Assembly: GCA_034440615.1 (NCBI GenBank)
Contig: JAOTOM010005099.1
Location: 414,501-478,500, forward strand
Direction: 5' to 3'
Source of the DNA: Ashinkailepas kermadecensis
Taxonomy: Eukaryota > Arthropoda > Thecostraca > Neolepadidae
DNA length: 64,000 nucleotides
Part shown: positions 53,150 through 64,000 of the stretch, piece after piece
Layout of the letters: each line of letters starts with the position of its first letter
Position numbering within the stretch: position 1 is the first letter of the stretch
Notes under the pieces: generated by a model
Told to the model about the DNA's origin: nothing
Database searches by the model: none
Seen by the model: the letters and a program-made list of their open reading frames with translations, nothing else
Position numbers and translations under genes: made by a program

Positions 53150-54390
53150 TAGGCAGCATATGAAGGCTCCATACTTGATGGGTGGCCAAGTACTATCTGT
53201 GATTCAGCAGGAGAAGGACTTAGGTGTTATTTTGAACACAAAATTGGGGACATCAGAACAGACCAAAGAAGCCAGGAAGAAGGCACTAAGAATGCTTGGG
53301 GCAATACAGAGGAATGTGTGATACAAAAGTGAGGAGGTCATCAGGAAGCTTTACTCTGCATATGCCAGGCCACATTTTGAATACTGTGTCCAAGCTTGGT
53401 CCCCTAGTTATGAGAAAGATTGTTGGCTTTTAGAGAGTACAAAAGAGGGCAACAAAAATGGTTAATGGTATAGGCAACCTGGCATATGAGGAAAGATTGA
53501 AGAAATTGAATATGTTTTCACTTAGATATAGAAGGCTGAGAGGAGATCTCATCAAGGTTTTTAAATTTGTTCATGGTCAGGAACAGGGATATCTCAGGGA
53601 AATGTTTGAATTTAACAGAAATGATGCAATTAGAGGTCATTAATTCAAAATTAAAGTTAATCACAGCAGGACAAGGTTAAGACAGTCTTTCTTCACCAAC
53701 AGGGTAGTAGAACACTGGAACCAGCTGCCAGGAACCATTGTCAGTAGCAACACACTGAACATCTTTAAAAACAGCATAGGCAATCATTATAAGAATAGGG
53801 GGCTTGTTTTTCTGTATTCCAGGGAGGGTTGATCGACAGGGAGGAGCTGGGAGTTGGGAGGAGTTTGTAATTGTTGAGTGTGTTATGCAATAGCAAGTGA
53901 GTCTCTTATTAAGTCTAAACGCTTTATAACTTTATATAGGGTGTACCTAGCAGTGGATTTAGCACCTTCCTTCGGGATGTGATACTGATGAGATTGTCTA
54001 TGGTAGCACAATGGGTATGATGGGAGGAGTTTGTAATTGTTGAGTGTATTATGCAATAGCAAGTGAGTCTCTTATTAGGTCTGAACGCTTTATGAATTTG
54101 TGTGGGGTGTGCCTAGCAGTGGATTCGGCACCTTCCTTCGGGATGTGATGCTGATGAGATTGTCTATGGTGGCACAATGGGTATGATGGGAGGAGCTTGT
54201 GATTGTTGAGGGTGTTATGCGGTAGCAAGTGAGTGGTGCTAGATAGGCTGGGATATATAGCTTCCTAGGAACTTGGGATAAGGGATTGATTGGGGTGGGA
54301 GTATGTACATTTCTAGTACCCTTTCTAGATAGGCTTAACCCAGATGGGCCCCTGTGGCTCTTATTAAGCCTTAATACTTTATGACTTTAT
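53150..54390 (+). pseudogene. 5'-truncated CR1/L2-like LINE copy with duplicated 3' UTR
   Basis: It retains the end of the reverse transcriptase region: KDLGVILNTKL, KKALRMLGAIQ, KLYSAYARPHFEYCVQAWSP, LRYRRLRGDL, HWNQLPGT and LNIFKNS, with several stops. The 3' UTR module ending GCAATAGCAAGTGAGTCTC (53944-54090 region) is present twice, then continues with CTAGATAGGCTGGGATATAT and ends ACTTTATGACTTTAT, as in the downstream copy. Confidence 0.88.
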
Positions 54391-54834
54391 GGCAGGAACA
54401 CAGGTCTTCCGAGACACGGCTCCAAAGCAGGAGAACAGTGTACTCAGTGTGCATGCGCATCATTTTGCAAGTTGCAGTCGGTGTGTTGTTGTCAGCAATT
54501 GAAGTTGAGATTTGAGGAAATTAAGGTTTGGCAATCTGTGGTTGAGATTGATGGAGTGTGTGAGGATGTGGTCCGGCTGCTGACTGCTACAAAAAAGTGG
54601 TTAGTTTGAGTGGTGACCGAAGTGGAATAACTGGCGCTTTTTGGGTGTCATTCTGTGTTTGTTTTTATTGATATCTTTGTTCCCACATTTGTGTCAGAGT
54701 ACATGTGAAGCCCATCCTATCCAGTATGAACCCGGAGTGCAAAAATGTTTTCAGAGATAGAATCTCTTAAGAAGTGCTTTAATTCCCACCCTGCTGTACA
54801 CAGCAAAGCTAAACTTACATTGATACAAGGGAGA

Positions 54835-55193
54835 GAGCACAACGGTAATTGTGCAGGTTGGTGCAAATGATGTAGGAAAAGCAAAAACAGAGAAAACAAT
54901 ACAAGAGTATAGGGCTTTGATAGGTAGGCTAGCTGTAAGTAGGAAACGAGGAATGGTAACATCCATCCTCCCTATGGTTAACGCAAGCATAGAGTGGTAC
55001 TTGAGGGCCATTGGGCTGAATACCAGGGTGGCCAAGATTTGTAAGGAACTGGGCGTGGGGTTCTTGGATTTGTGGGGGATTTCTGGGGGAAGACTGAAAT
55101 GTTTGCATTAGATGGGTTACATTTGAGCAAGAGAGGAGTTGAATTGCTCAGCAATAGGTATGAGGAGGCTCTCAATAGGGAACAGGGAAACTA
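54835..55193 (+). pseudogene. LINE ORF1 remnant, SGNH-type esterase domain
   Basis: The readable part begins TTVIVQVGANDVGKAKTEK, continues IQEYRALIGRLA and ICKELGVGFLDLW, and after a frameshift near 55100 reads LDGLHLSKRGVELLSNRYEE. The V-VGANDV and DGLHLS--G strings fit the SGNH hydrolase-like domain found in ORF1 of CR1-group LINEs. The N-terminal part is not recognisable. Confidence 0.72.
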
Positions 55194-55259
55194 GGCAGGT
55201 CATGGGGGGATGTAGCTGATAGAGAGAGAAGTCTTGCAAACAAGGGAAGGAATGGTTTA

Positions 55260-58028
55260 TCATGTTTTTACGTCAATGCCAGAAGTGTTAGGAACAAAAT
55301 TGGGGAACTGCATGCTTATATGTTGTCTGAAAAGCTAGATTTGGTATGCATAACAGAGGCATGGGTTAATGAAAGCATTTTTGGAGACAACTTGCAAGAA
55401 TTCGAATTGACAGGCTACAACATGCATGCTTATCAAAGGCAGGCAAGGATAGGAGGAGGTATACTGTTGTATGTCAGACAAGAAATGAAATGTCATTCCA
55501 TAGAAGATAGTGTACATGATGAAGGTGTAGAATTAGATATCATTCTGAAAAATGGAACACAATTTAGGGTTGGGGCATTCTATAGACCTCCAGACCAGAA
55601 TGAAAACACAGACAGGTTGATGCAGGAAGAGATAAGTAGGAGAGTAAAGGAGATAACTGTTTTGTTGGGGGATTTCAACATAACAGGATTGGGAAGCAAA
55701 ACTATAGGTCTAAACAAATCGGGAAGAAGCTTCACGGATTGTTTTGAGGAGAATTTCTTTTTTCAAATGATACATGAACCTACAAGGGAAAATGAAATCT
55801 TAGATCTTGTGCTTACTAATGAGGAAAATTTTGTACAAAATGTGAACATAGGAGAGACTTTGGGTAATAGTGATCACAACATTATACGCTTCTCATTGTA
55901 TGTTGGAAATGTAGGAACCAATAAGACATTGATTCCTAATTTTGCTAAAGGGAATTACAATGAGTTCAGGATCTTCCTGAATGAAATTGATTGGGAAGAC
56001 TTATTGAAAGGCTTAGATGCTTATGAAATGTGGAGAATGATAAAATATAAACTATTTCAAGGTCAGGATAGGTTCATTCCCAATAGGCAAATTAGATTAA
56101 CCAGGGTTTAGCTCCCTTCATGGCTGACCAGGGAAGTAAAGCATTTACTGGAGTCAAAGAAGCAGGCATTCAAGAAACTAAAATATGCTAACTCTGAGGT
56201 AAACCTCAAATCATATCAAATAGCTAGAAATAAAGTTAGGAGGTGTGTTAGGGCATCTAAAAGACTGGCTGAAATCAAATTAGCTCGGGAATGTTCAGCA
56301 GGTAATGCTAAGAGATTCTTTAGTTTCTACAAATTTAAGGCTAAAAAGTGTGGTGTAGGACCACTGGAGGTAGATGGGGAATTAGTGGTTGATGATTGTG
56401 ATATTGTGGAATCCTTAAGCAAGCAATTCTCATCAGTCTTTACTCAGGATAATTCTGGTAGAATAGAAACAACTGAATCATATGCCATGACAGGTGATAG
56501 GTTGGAGTATCTTACAATAACTACAGAAGCTGTAGAAAAGCAGTTGCAGAATATAAAGCCTAATAAAGCTTCTGGACCAGATGATATATATGCTAGGGTC
56601 TTAGTAGAGTGTGCTAAAGCTTTAGCAGTTCCTCTAGGTATACTTTTCAGGCGGTCTATAGAATACTCTGAAGTGCCTGAAGATTGGAGAAATGCAAATG
56701 TAGTTCCAATTTTCAAAAAGGGAAGTATGAAGTGTGTAGGGAACTACAGGCCAGTCAGTTTGACCTCAATAGTTTGCAAGGTACTAGAAAAACTGGTTAA
56801 ACAGAATGTTCAGATTCATCTTGATAGGCACAATCTTTTAAGGGATACTCAACATGGATTTTGATCTCGAAGGTCTTGTTTAACTAACCTTTTGGAGTTC
56901 ATGGAGTATGTTACTAAAGAAGTAGACAATCAAAACAGGATGGATGTTGTGTACTTGGACTTTAGCAAAGCTTTTGATAAAGTTCCACATAGGAGGCTAA
57001 TTCATCAACTACAGCAACATGGGATTGTTGGAAAAGTTCTAGGTTGGATTGAAGCATGGTTGAGGGGAAGGAAACAAAGGGTAATGTTAAATGGATGTAA
57101 ATCTGATTGGAAGGATGTTCTGAGTGGAGTACCACAGGGCTCTGTTCTAGGGCCACTTCTCTTTATCATCTTTGTAAATAACATTGAGGTAGGGCTGAGG
57201 AATAGAGTGTTCAAATTTGCTGATGACATCAAACTGGTAGGAGTGGCAAACAGTTGTGATCAATCTAGTAATATTCAACTAGACTTGGAGGACCTAAAAA
57301 AGTGGGCTGATCAATGGCAGATGTCTTTTAACTATGACAAGTGTAAGGTTATGCATCTGGGGTCTGGAGGTGAGACTTTCAGATATACAATGGGAGGGAG
57401 TGAACTGGATGTTATTGAAGAGGAAAGGGACTTAGGTGTGTTGGTTTCAAATGACCTTAAAGCAGAGAAACAATGTAGCTCAGCTAGGAACAGGGCACTC
57501 AGAATGCTGGGACTCATTAATAGAAGTGTGATGTATAAGAGCAAGGAAGTCATGAAAAAACTGTACTTAGCATATGTGCGACCCCACTTGGAATATTCTG
57601 TGCAAGCTTGGAGCCCCTACCTAGAAAAAGATATAGACAAGTTAGAAAGAGTGCAACGCAAAGCAACTAAACTCATCAGTGGACTAGGTAGCTTAGAATA
57701 TGGAGAAAGGCTTGTGGCATTAGATATGTACTCACTCAAGTATAGGAGATTAAGGGGGGACATGATTGAAATGTACAAAATTGTTAAAGGACTAGATCAG
57801 GTCAATTTAAATGGTGCCCTTCAGTTTAAAATATCACACAGGGGTCACCAACTCAGGTTAGACAAGTTGAGGTGTAGGACAGTTAAGCGACAGCAGGTCT
57901 TCAGTCAAAGGGTTGTTGATCAGTGGAATGGGCTGCCTGCTGATGTTGTGGGGAGTTCCTCATTGAACGTATTTAAAAGTAGGGTGGACAATTTTTTTAG
58001 GCAGGAAAATCTTGTTTTTGATTTCTAA
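55260..58028 (+). pseudogene. LINE ORF2: APE endonuclease and reverse transcriptase, two stops
   Basis: One frame runs throughout. The endonuclease part has FYVNARSVRNKIGEL, ITEAW, GGGILLYVR, GAFYRPP, LLGDFN and NSDHNIIRF. A TAG at 56108 and a TGA at 56862 break the frame. The reverse transcriptase part has NKASGPDDI, VVPIFKKG, NYRPVSLTS, YLDFSKAFDKVPH, GVPQGSVLGPLLFI and the catalytic FADDIKLV, with a C-terminal region ending WNGLPADVV and LNVFKSRVD. Length (about 920 codons) is normal for the CR1/L2 groups. Only two point mutations disable it, so it is fairly young. Confidence 0.92.
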
Positions 58029-58320
58029 TTTGGATGGAGGGGATAATATTTATGTTAAATGTGCATGGCACAGACCCCTTTAAGCAGGGGCTATGGTAGC
58101 ACAATGGGTATGATGGGAGGAGCTTGCAATTGTTGAGGGTGTTATGCAATAGCAAGTGGATGATGCTAGATAGGCTGGGATATATAGCTTCCTAGGAACT
58201 TGGGATTAGGGATAGATTGGGGTGAGAATATGTACATTTCTAGTACCTTTTCTAGATAGGCTTAACCCAGATGGGCCCCTGTGGCTCTTATTAAGCCTTA
58301 ACACTTTATGACTTTATTTT

Positions 58321-60556
58321 TCTGACTTTATACACATGGCTGCATGTGGTTTGTCTTGTTTGTCTTTACTGCTCAATCAATCAAGAATTGAAGACAAAAA
58401 AACATGAATAGATAGATCATAGAAGAAAAAAAAGCCTAAGCTAACCTAACCTAGAATAAGATAATGTAGCATAATATATAAAATATATTGTAGCATAATA
58501 TAATATAACCTAACCTAACCTAACCTAACTGAAAACCAGAATACCAGAATCTTCCCAAACAAACTTTTCTGCCTGATGTCATCAAATCTTGCAAACATTG
58601 CTAGCACTGCCATTAACATTAACAGCATTGCAAGGAACTTCCTGTCTTGATCAAAGGCTACGGATGTGTGTGGCCGCAAATATTTCTTGTCTTGAATGAA
58701 TATGGAATGAAGCCAGAAACAGGCTTAAGGTTTTCTATGTCAAAGAGCATTGAATCAAGTGCATGAAGGGTTGAACTTCTTCTTTAGCATGTCTGACACA
58801 CCAGGTATGGATGATTATGCACAATTGATTATGTTTGTAGAGTAAAGATTATGATCATGCATTTCTTTGCCCACTGAAAAGTAATGATTTGCAGAAAAAT
58901 GAGTGGTTACATCATCTTTTTCACGTTAAAATACACCGTATTAAAAAGAGGAATTCCAAAGAATCAAATTTTACCTTGATCTCCAATAATACCTTGATGT
59001 GTAAAACTTGTTTCATAAACACCTTAAAGGAGAATAACACTGCTTCAAACAGCACCATTAAGGTTTTGGCATGCTAAGGGGCTGATGTGCAGCATTAAGC
59101 CAAGGTGCTGCAGGAGGATGATGCCCAAGATGGTGATGGGCAGCACACAGCATTGGGATCATATGGGACATGACATACACAGGAAAACTTGTTCATGAAT
59201 CCAGAATACTTTTCTACCAGTCAGCTGAAGGCTGAAGTCAGTTAACAAAAATTATTTGTATGTGTGCTCAAGTTCAGCCTTGGCCACATTCACACAATTA
59301 TTTGAAAAAGGCTAACCAATGGATGTTGAATTACATGAAATGTATGGTTGTTGGTTTACATAAAGCCTATGGATGTTGGATTGTGTAAGACCTATGGATG
59401 TTGAATCACACAGCCAGCATATGTTGAGTCACATGAAGGCCAGATACAACATGTGCATTTTGGGTTGTGTAAGTAATCTGATTAAAAAGTCTGTAGTGGT
59501 ACCCATATATCACTGGTTCTTACACCATGGATAGCTCAAGTTGTGCTGCCATATTTGACTTAGAACCACATGACACCACCTAGTCATTAAGTCATCAAGT
59601 TTTGAGGCTTACTAAAAGCCACAGGGGATCTGAATCAAGCATATTAGGGAAGATATCATAAGAAGAGAGGAAAAAGACTGGAACCCCATAATGAATGTGA
59701 TGTCCTGTATTCTCAAGACACTTTTCATCTTCTCAGGATATTCCCTCTACCAACTTTGGATGCTTTTTCATACAAGAAAGAAGGACATGGAGTGATATGG
59801 CCAACCTGATGTGTAGATCACCTGTCTGAGCCCAAAGAAATATCAGTGCAGTCGGGTCATATGGATAAGGAAAAGATGTACCTACCTTTGGGTCTGTGTA
59901 AGGTATTAAAAAAGTAAGGCCATAGCAAAGGAGACATTGTAAGGCTCCAATAGCCAGCTATGATGTCCAATACTGTGTGTGTAGCTTAGAAGCTGCATAT
60001 CTATCCTCTTGCTCTGGCTTGTCCATGGCTCCCCATGGTGCCTTATACTGGTGCCTTGCATTAAAGCAGTGCATTATCCTGTTGATTTTGACTTCTGATC
60101 AATAAGACACTTCCCCCTACAGATGTTGGCCAACATGCTGATCCAACTGAAGTCTTGTAGTGGCACCAGGGCCAGGGTGTGCCCAACCAAAGGCTGATGA
60201 ATTTGTACCTGCGTGCCGGCGGATTCCTAGCGTGGTCAAGCTGCAGTAGCACCATCACGCCTGCAGTGTTGCATGCTGTCAATGAGCGGATGCTGCAGAA
60301 GCTGCAGAAGAGCTACATGAGCTGACTTCACACATATATTGTACATCGCTCAGCTCTCGCAGTGTGCGGAACACGCCTGTCTACTCTATTCGTGAACAAG
60401 TGGAAACTCGAGGAACGGTCTTTTGTCAAGCTGAAGAATGGCCCTTGATGCCGGCCCCGTAGAGCCGGCAGAAATCCAGAAGACTGAACGGGCGTACTGG
60501 GAGGATTTACGGTGCAAGTCATGTCTTAGTCCCGACATACCGCTCATTTAACGGCC
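58321..60556. other. Upstream region of the ABC transporter gene
   Basis: Mostly AT-rich single-copy-like sequence. A CCTAACCTAACCTAACCTAA tract lies at about 58440-58530 (arthropod telomere-type pentamers). Degenerate GGATGTTG-containing units of about 35 bp lie at 59317-59440. From 60100 the GC content rises towards the first exon. No TATA box or 5' exon can be defined with confidence. Confidence 0.45.
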
Positions 60557-63221
60557 ATGAGTGCGTCGGTGGGTGCGGCCTCCGGGCTGGAGACGGCCGG
60601 GAACGCGTCCGACACGTGGTGGCGGCTGTGCGGCACGGCCCAGTTCCGGCCGCTGACGGCCGACGGCGCGTTCCTGTCGGCCTGCTGCGAGGCGCTGACC
60701 GTGGCCGTGCCCGCGGCGGTGCTGTACATCGCCGCGTCGTCGCTGGTGCTGGACGGCGCGCTACGGCGCACAGAGCCGGTGCAGCGGCCGGCGGCGGCGC
60801 GCCGTCTGCTGGCCGCCCGGCTCGGCCTCTCGCTGCTGCTGGCGGCCGCCGCGCTGGCGCGTCTCGCCGTATTCGCCGCGTTCGCGGCGCGCTGGTGGGC
60901 GGCGGCGGCGCTGGCGCCCGCGCTGACCGCCGCCGCCTGGCTGTGCGCCGCCCTCGTCGCGGCCGCCGTGCGCGCGCGGCTGCCGTGCGGCACGCGCGGC
61001 CCCGCCTGGCTGCACGTGCCGACCGCGCTGCTGCTGGCCGTCAGCGGTGTCCGGCTGGCGGGCAGCGTGCTGGCGTACCGGCGGTCGGGCGGCGCGCTGG
61101 CCGAGCCGGCGGCCGGCGCGCGCCTGCTACTCGGCGAGCTCTGCTGCGACGCCGCGTCGGCGGCACTGACCGCCGCCTGGCTGCTGACGTTGGTGCCGAC
61201 CGGCGGCGGCGGCGGCGCCGGCGCCAGCGAAGAGCCGCTGCTGCCGCCGCCGGCCGTGCGGCTGGGCGTCGCCGAGGACGGCGTCGGCTGGCTGTCTCGG
61301 CTCACCTTCGGCTGGGTGCAGCCGCTGATGCGGCTGGGCCGCCGTTGCCAGCTGACCGACGTGGACGACCTGCACGAGCTGCCGCGCGCGCTCGGCACCG
61401 ACAGCGTCGACGCGAAGTTCACCGCGACGCTGCGGCGGCATGCGGCTGCGCTCCGTCTGCCCGTCGACGGCGACGCCCCGCTGCCGGCAGCGGCGCCGCC
61501 ACCGCCGCCACCGGAAGTCTCTCTCCTACGCGTGCTGCTGCGCTGCTTCGGTGTCGAATACCTGCTGCTGGGCGTGCTGAAGCTGGCGGCCGACATGGCG
61601 ATGTTCGCCGGCCCTCTCCTGCTCAACGCCATCATCTCGTTCATCGATCACCCCGACCAGCCGATGCAGAAGGGCTATGCGTACGCGGCGCTGATGTGCC
61701 TGGCAACTGCAGCCGGTGCCGTGTGCACCACTCAGTACGACTACCGACTGTTCAAGGTGGCACTGAAGGTGCGCGCCGCCTTCATAGCCACCATCTACCG
61801 CAAGGTGCTGGACGTGCCGCTGGCGCAGCTCTCCACGCTCAGCTCGGGCCAGGTGATCACCTACATGAGCGTCGACGCGGACCGCGTGGTGAACCTGTGC
61901 GGCAGCTTCCACGCCTTCTGGAGCCTGCCGTTCCAGTTCTGCGTGACGCTCGCCCTGCTCTACTGGCAGGTGGGCGTGTCGTTCCTGTCGGGTCTGGCGT
62001 TCGCCATCGCGCTGGTTCCCGTCAACAAGTCGATCGCCAGTAAGGTGGGCCAGTACAGCAGCAGCATGTTGGAGCACAAGGACCGCCGCGTGAAGCTCAC
62101 CGCCGAGGTGCTGCAGGGAATTCGCACCGTCAAGTTCAGCGGCTGGGAGAGCTTCTTCACGGACGTCATTGGCGTCCCGCGCACCGAGGAGGTGAGATAT
62201 CTCCAGAAGCAGAAGTACCTGGACGCGTGGTGCGTGTTTTTCTGGGCCACCACGCCCGTGATCATGTGTCTGCTGACATTCGGCATGTACGTACTGCTCG
62301 GCCACCGCCTGACGCCGGCCACCGTCTTCACGACGATCGCGCTGCTCAACATGCTGAAGGGTCCCATCAACGCCTACCCGTGGGCGCTGAACGGCCTGGT
62401 CGACTCGCTGGTGTCGATCCGCCGCATCAAGCGGCTGCTGGCGCTGTCCGACCTCGATCCGGACCACTACTACTGCCGACGGGCCGACCTGCCGCCGGCC
62501 GTGGCCGACTGCGCCGTCGCCGTCCAGAACGGCTTCTTCCACTGGGGCACGGCGGCGCCGGCCACCGGCGGCGACTCGACCGCCACGTCCAGCCTGGAGA
62601 CCACCATGTCCGACCTGGTGTACGCCGGCAACGAGCGGTCGCGACTGAAGCTGTGGGACGTGAGCGTGGCGGTGCCGGCCGGCCAGGTGGTGGGCGTGAT
62701 GGGCCCCGTCGGCAGCGGCAAGTCGAGCCTCTTCTACGCGCTGCTGGGCGAGCTGGCCCGGGAGGACGGCGTGGTGTTCCTGGCGGAGCACGAGCGCGCC
62801 GTCGGCTTCGTCTCGCAGGGCGGCTGGCTGCAGCAGGCCAGCGTGCGCGACAACGTGCTGTTCGGCGCCGCGTACGACGCGCGCCGCTACCGCGCCGTGA
62901 TGGCCGCGTGCGCGCTGGCCGCCGACCTGCGCGCCCTGCCGGCCGGCGACCTGACGCAGGTCACGCAGAACGGCGCCAACCTGAGCGGCGGCCAGCGCGC
63001 GCGCGTGGCGCTGGCACGCGCCGTGTACCAGGAGGCGCGCGTCTACATCCTGGACGACGTGTTCTCGTCGCTGGACCCGCGCGTAGCCGAGCACGTGATG
63101 ACGGCGTGCGTGCGCGGCCTACTGCGCGGCGCCACCGTGCTCGTCTGCTGCCACCAGCGGAGTCTGCTGCGCCAGACCGACTGGCTGGTGCAGATGCAGC
63201 GCGGCTGGATCAGTCGTCAGG
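60557..63221 (+). CDS. ABCC10: ABCC10/MRP7-like ABC transporter, first coding exon
   Basis: An in-frame TAG at 60527 precedes the first ATG at 60557. The 888 complete codons give a hydrophobic Ala/Leu-rich TMD0 (about residues 30-215), the L0 linker with GWLSRLTFGWVQPL, TMD1 (about 320-620) with LLGVLKLA, a CGSFHAFWSLPFQ segment and LVPVNKSIA, and NBD1. NBD1 shows Walker A GPVGSGKSS (716-724), Q-loop Gln 754, signature LSGGQ (809-813), Walker B VYILDD (829-834) and H-loop His 866. These fit the C-subfamily and MRP7 in particular, a plasma-membrane exporter of lipophilic and anionic compounds in vertebrates. The donor is CAGG|GTGAGT at 63222. Third-codon positions are nearly all G or C. A non-coding 5' exon could lie upstream. 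Confidence 0.88.
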
Positions 63222-63749
63222 GTGAGTGGCCCGTGTCGTGCAGGCGTGTCAGCGGGCGCACCAAGTAACGGCCTGTAGCGACGCTAAATATCGGCTGCGC
63301 GAAAATAGTAAGATATCTGGACATATTTCGTTCGAATTGACTAACTTCATTTATTTTGACTCGCATTTGCATGTTCAATTAGGCTTTTCCATGTAGTAAA
63401 ATCAAAAGGACATTGTATAAACTAACTAGTATAAATAGGATCAGTTTGCAACTGTGAACAGGAAATACCTGATCCGGGATGGTTTGAAATTGTAACCCTC
63501 AGTTATCGAATTGCCATCAGCTGCTGTCCCCGTTTGCAGTTATCTTCCTATTCTGCATGCGCCACCTTGCCCTGAGTCCCCAAGACAATATGTTGCCCTT
63601 CGACCCTGCTCCTGATCCCCGTCCCTACTGTTGTCCTCCGTCTCTGTTTTCCTCCATCCGCTGACCTCCATCCCTACCGCTGACCGTCCATGCTGTTGTG
63701 TACTGTGACCGGCATGACGTTGACCTGGCGCGCCCGGTCCGCCGCGCAG

Positions 63750-64000
63750 GGACGCCGGCCGAGCTGCTGGCCGACCTGGACGATTCGGCCACCTGCGCCA
63801 TCTCGCCGGACGACTCATCGTCGCCGGACGGCTCATCGTCGCCAGAGCCGGAGCCGGAACCGGAGCCTGGCTCAGAGGCGGCGGCCACCGTGCAGGAGGA
63901 GGAGCGCGAGCTGGGCGCCGTCAGGCGGCGCGTCTACAGCGTCTACTACCACGCCGTCGGAAGCTGGCTGGCACCGCTCATACTGCTCACCGTACTGCTG
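63750..64000 (+). CDS. ABCC10: ABCC10-like transporter, second exon (linker and start of TMD2), runs off window
   Basis: After acceptor CCGCGCAG at 63749 the frame continues from the split Gly codon. It reads GTPAELLADLDD, the usual post-NBD1 sequence of C-subfamily transporters, then an acidic Ser/Pro/Glu-rich linker with a short Pro-Glu repeat. Next comes RRRVYSVYYHAVGSWLAPL, matching the V--Y--Y--AVG start of TMD2. The exon is open to the last base, so TMD2 and NBD2 lie beyond the window. The 528-bp intron before it shows no other feature. Confidence 0.83.

Larger units (their letters stand above)
54391..58320 (+). mobile_element. Near full-length CR1/L2-like LINE
   Basis: It starts directly behind the tail of the older copy. 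In order it has a leader, an ORF1 remnant with an SGNH-type esterase, ORF2 with endonuclease and reverse transcriptase, and a 3' UTR ending in short ACTTTATG/GACTTTAT repeats, as CR1-type elements do. The 3' UTR is closely similar to that of 53150-54390. No target duplication was identified. Confidence 0.85.

Noticed and set aside
54100..54200. Hammerhead-like CTGATGAGA strings in the LINE 3' UTR
   Set aside because: The CTGATGAG core is present but the required GAAA segment and stems were not found.
60240..60324. Possible short terminal exon reading LHAVNERMLQKLQKSYMS before a TGA
   Set aside because: It follows a CTGCAG acceptor-like string and has a protein-like look, but no partner exon or family could be identified.
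60544..63094. Long open frames on the minus strand and in other plus frames opposite the ABC transporter
   Set aside because: They are shadows of the GC3-rich transporter exon. Only the frame from 60557 shows Walker, signature and membrane motifs.

Overview
This is eukaryotic DNA, most likely from an arthropod. Genes are split by long introns with GT-AG borders. Exons are very GC-rich. Non-coding DNA is full of minisatellites, tRNA-derived SINEs, hAT-type DNA transposons, a CR1/L2-like LINE and a Penelope-like remnant. Scattered CCTAA/TTAGG pentamer tracts match the arthropod telomere motif. A crustacean would fit, but the sequence does not fix the species.

Gene 1 (+ strand, about 4914 to 35119, 5' end outside the window) is spread over seven recognisable exons. 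Joined in phase they encode the last 384 residues of an ELM2-SANT-C2H2 chromatin protein of the TRERF1/MIDEAS/ZNF541 type. Such proteins scaffold HDAC1/2 complexes. Its introns make up almost all of the first 35 kb and consist largely of tandem repeats. The intron between exons B and C is bounded on both sides by minisatellites built from its own splice sites: nine CAAG|GTACGT copies at the donor, and 49 units of exactly 51 bp ending in CCAG at the acceptor, the last of which is the real splice site. The 3' UTR probably runs to an AATAAA at 37274.

From about 37.4 to 60.2 kb the DNA becomes AT-rich and is a graveyard of mobile elements. It holds a hAT-like MITE inside a 47-bp minisatellite, an 8.4-kb hAT-type element with an 8-bp target duplication nested inside another inverted-repeat element, a SINE nested inside that, a long foldback element, a decayed hAT transposase, a 5'-truncated LINE, and a nearly full-length LINE directly behind it.

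Gene 2 (+ strand, 60557 to beyond the window end) is the 5' part of an ABCC10/MRP7-like ABC transporter. One 2.67-kb, extremely GC-rich exon encodes TMD0, TMD1 and NBD1. A second exon begins the linker and TMD2 and runs off the window. No operons, CRISPR arrays, rRNA or functional tRNA genes were seen.
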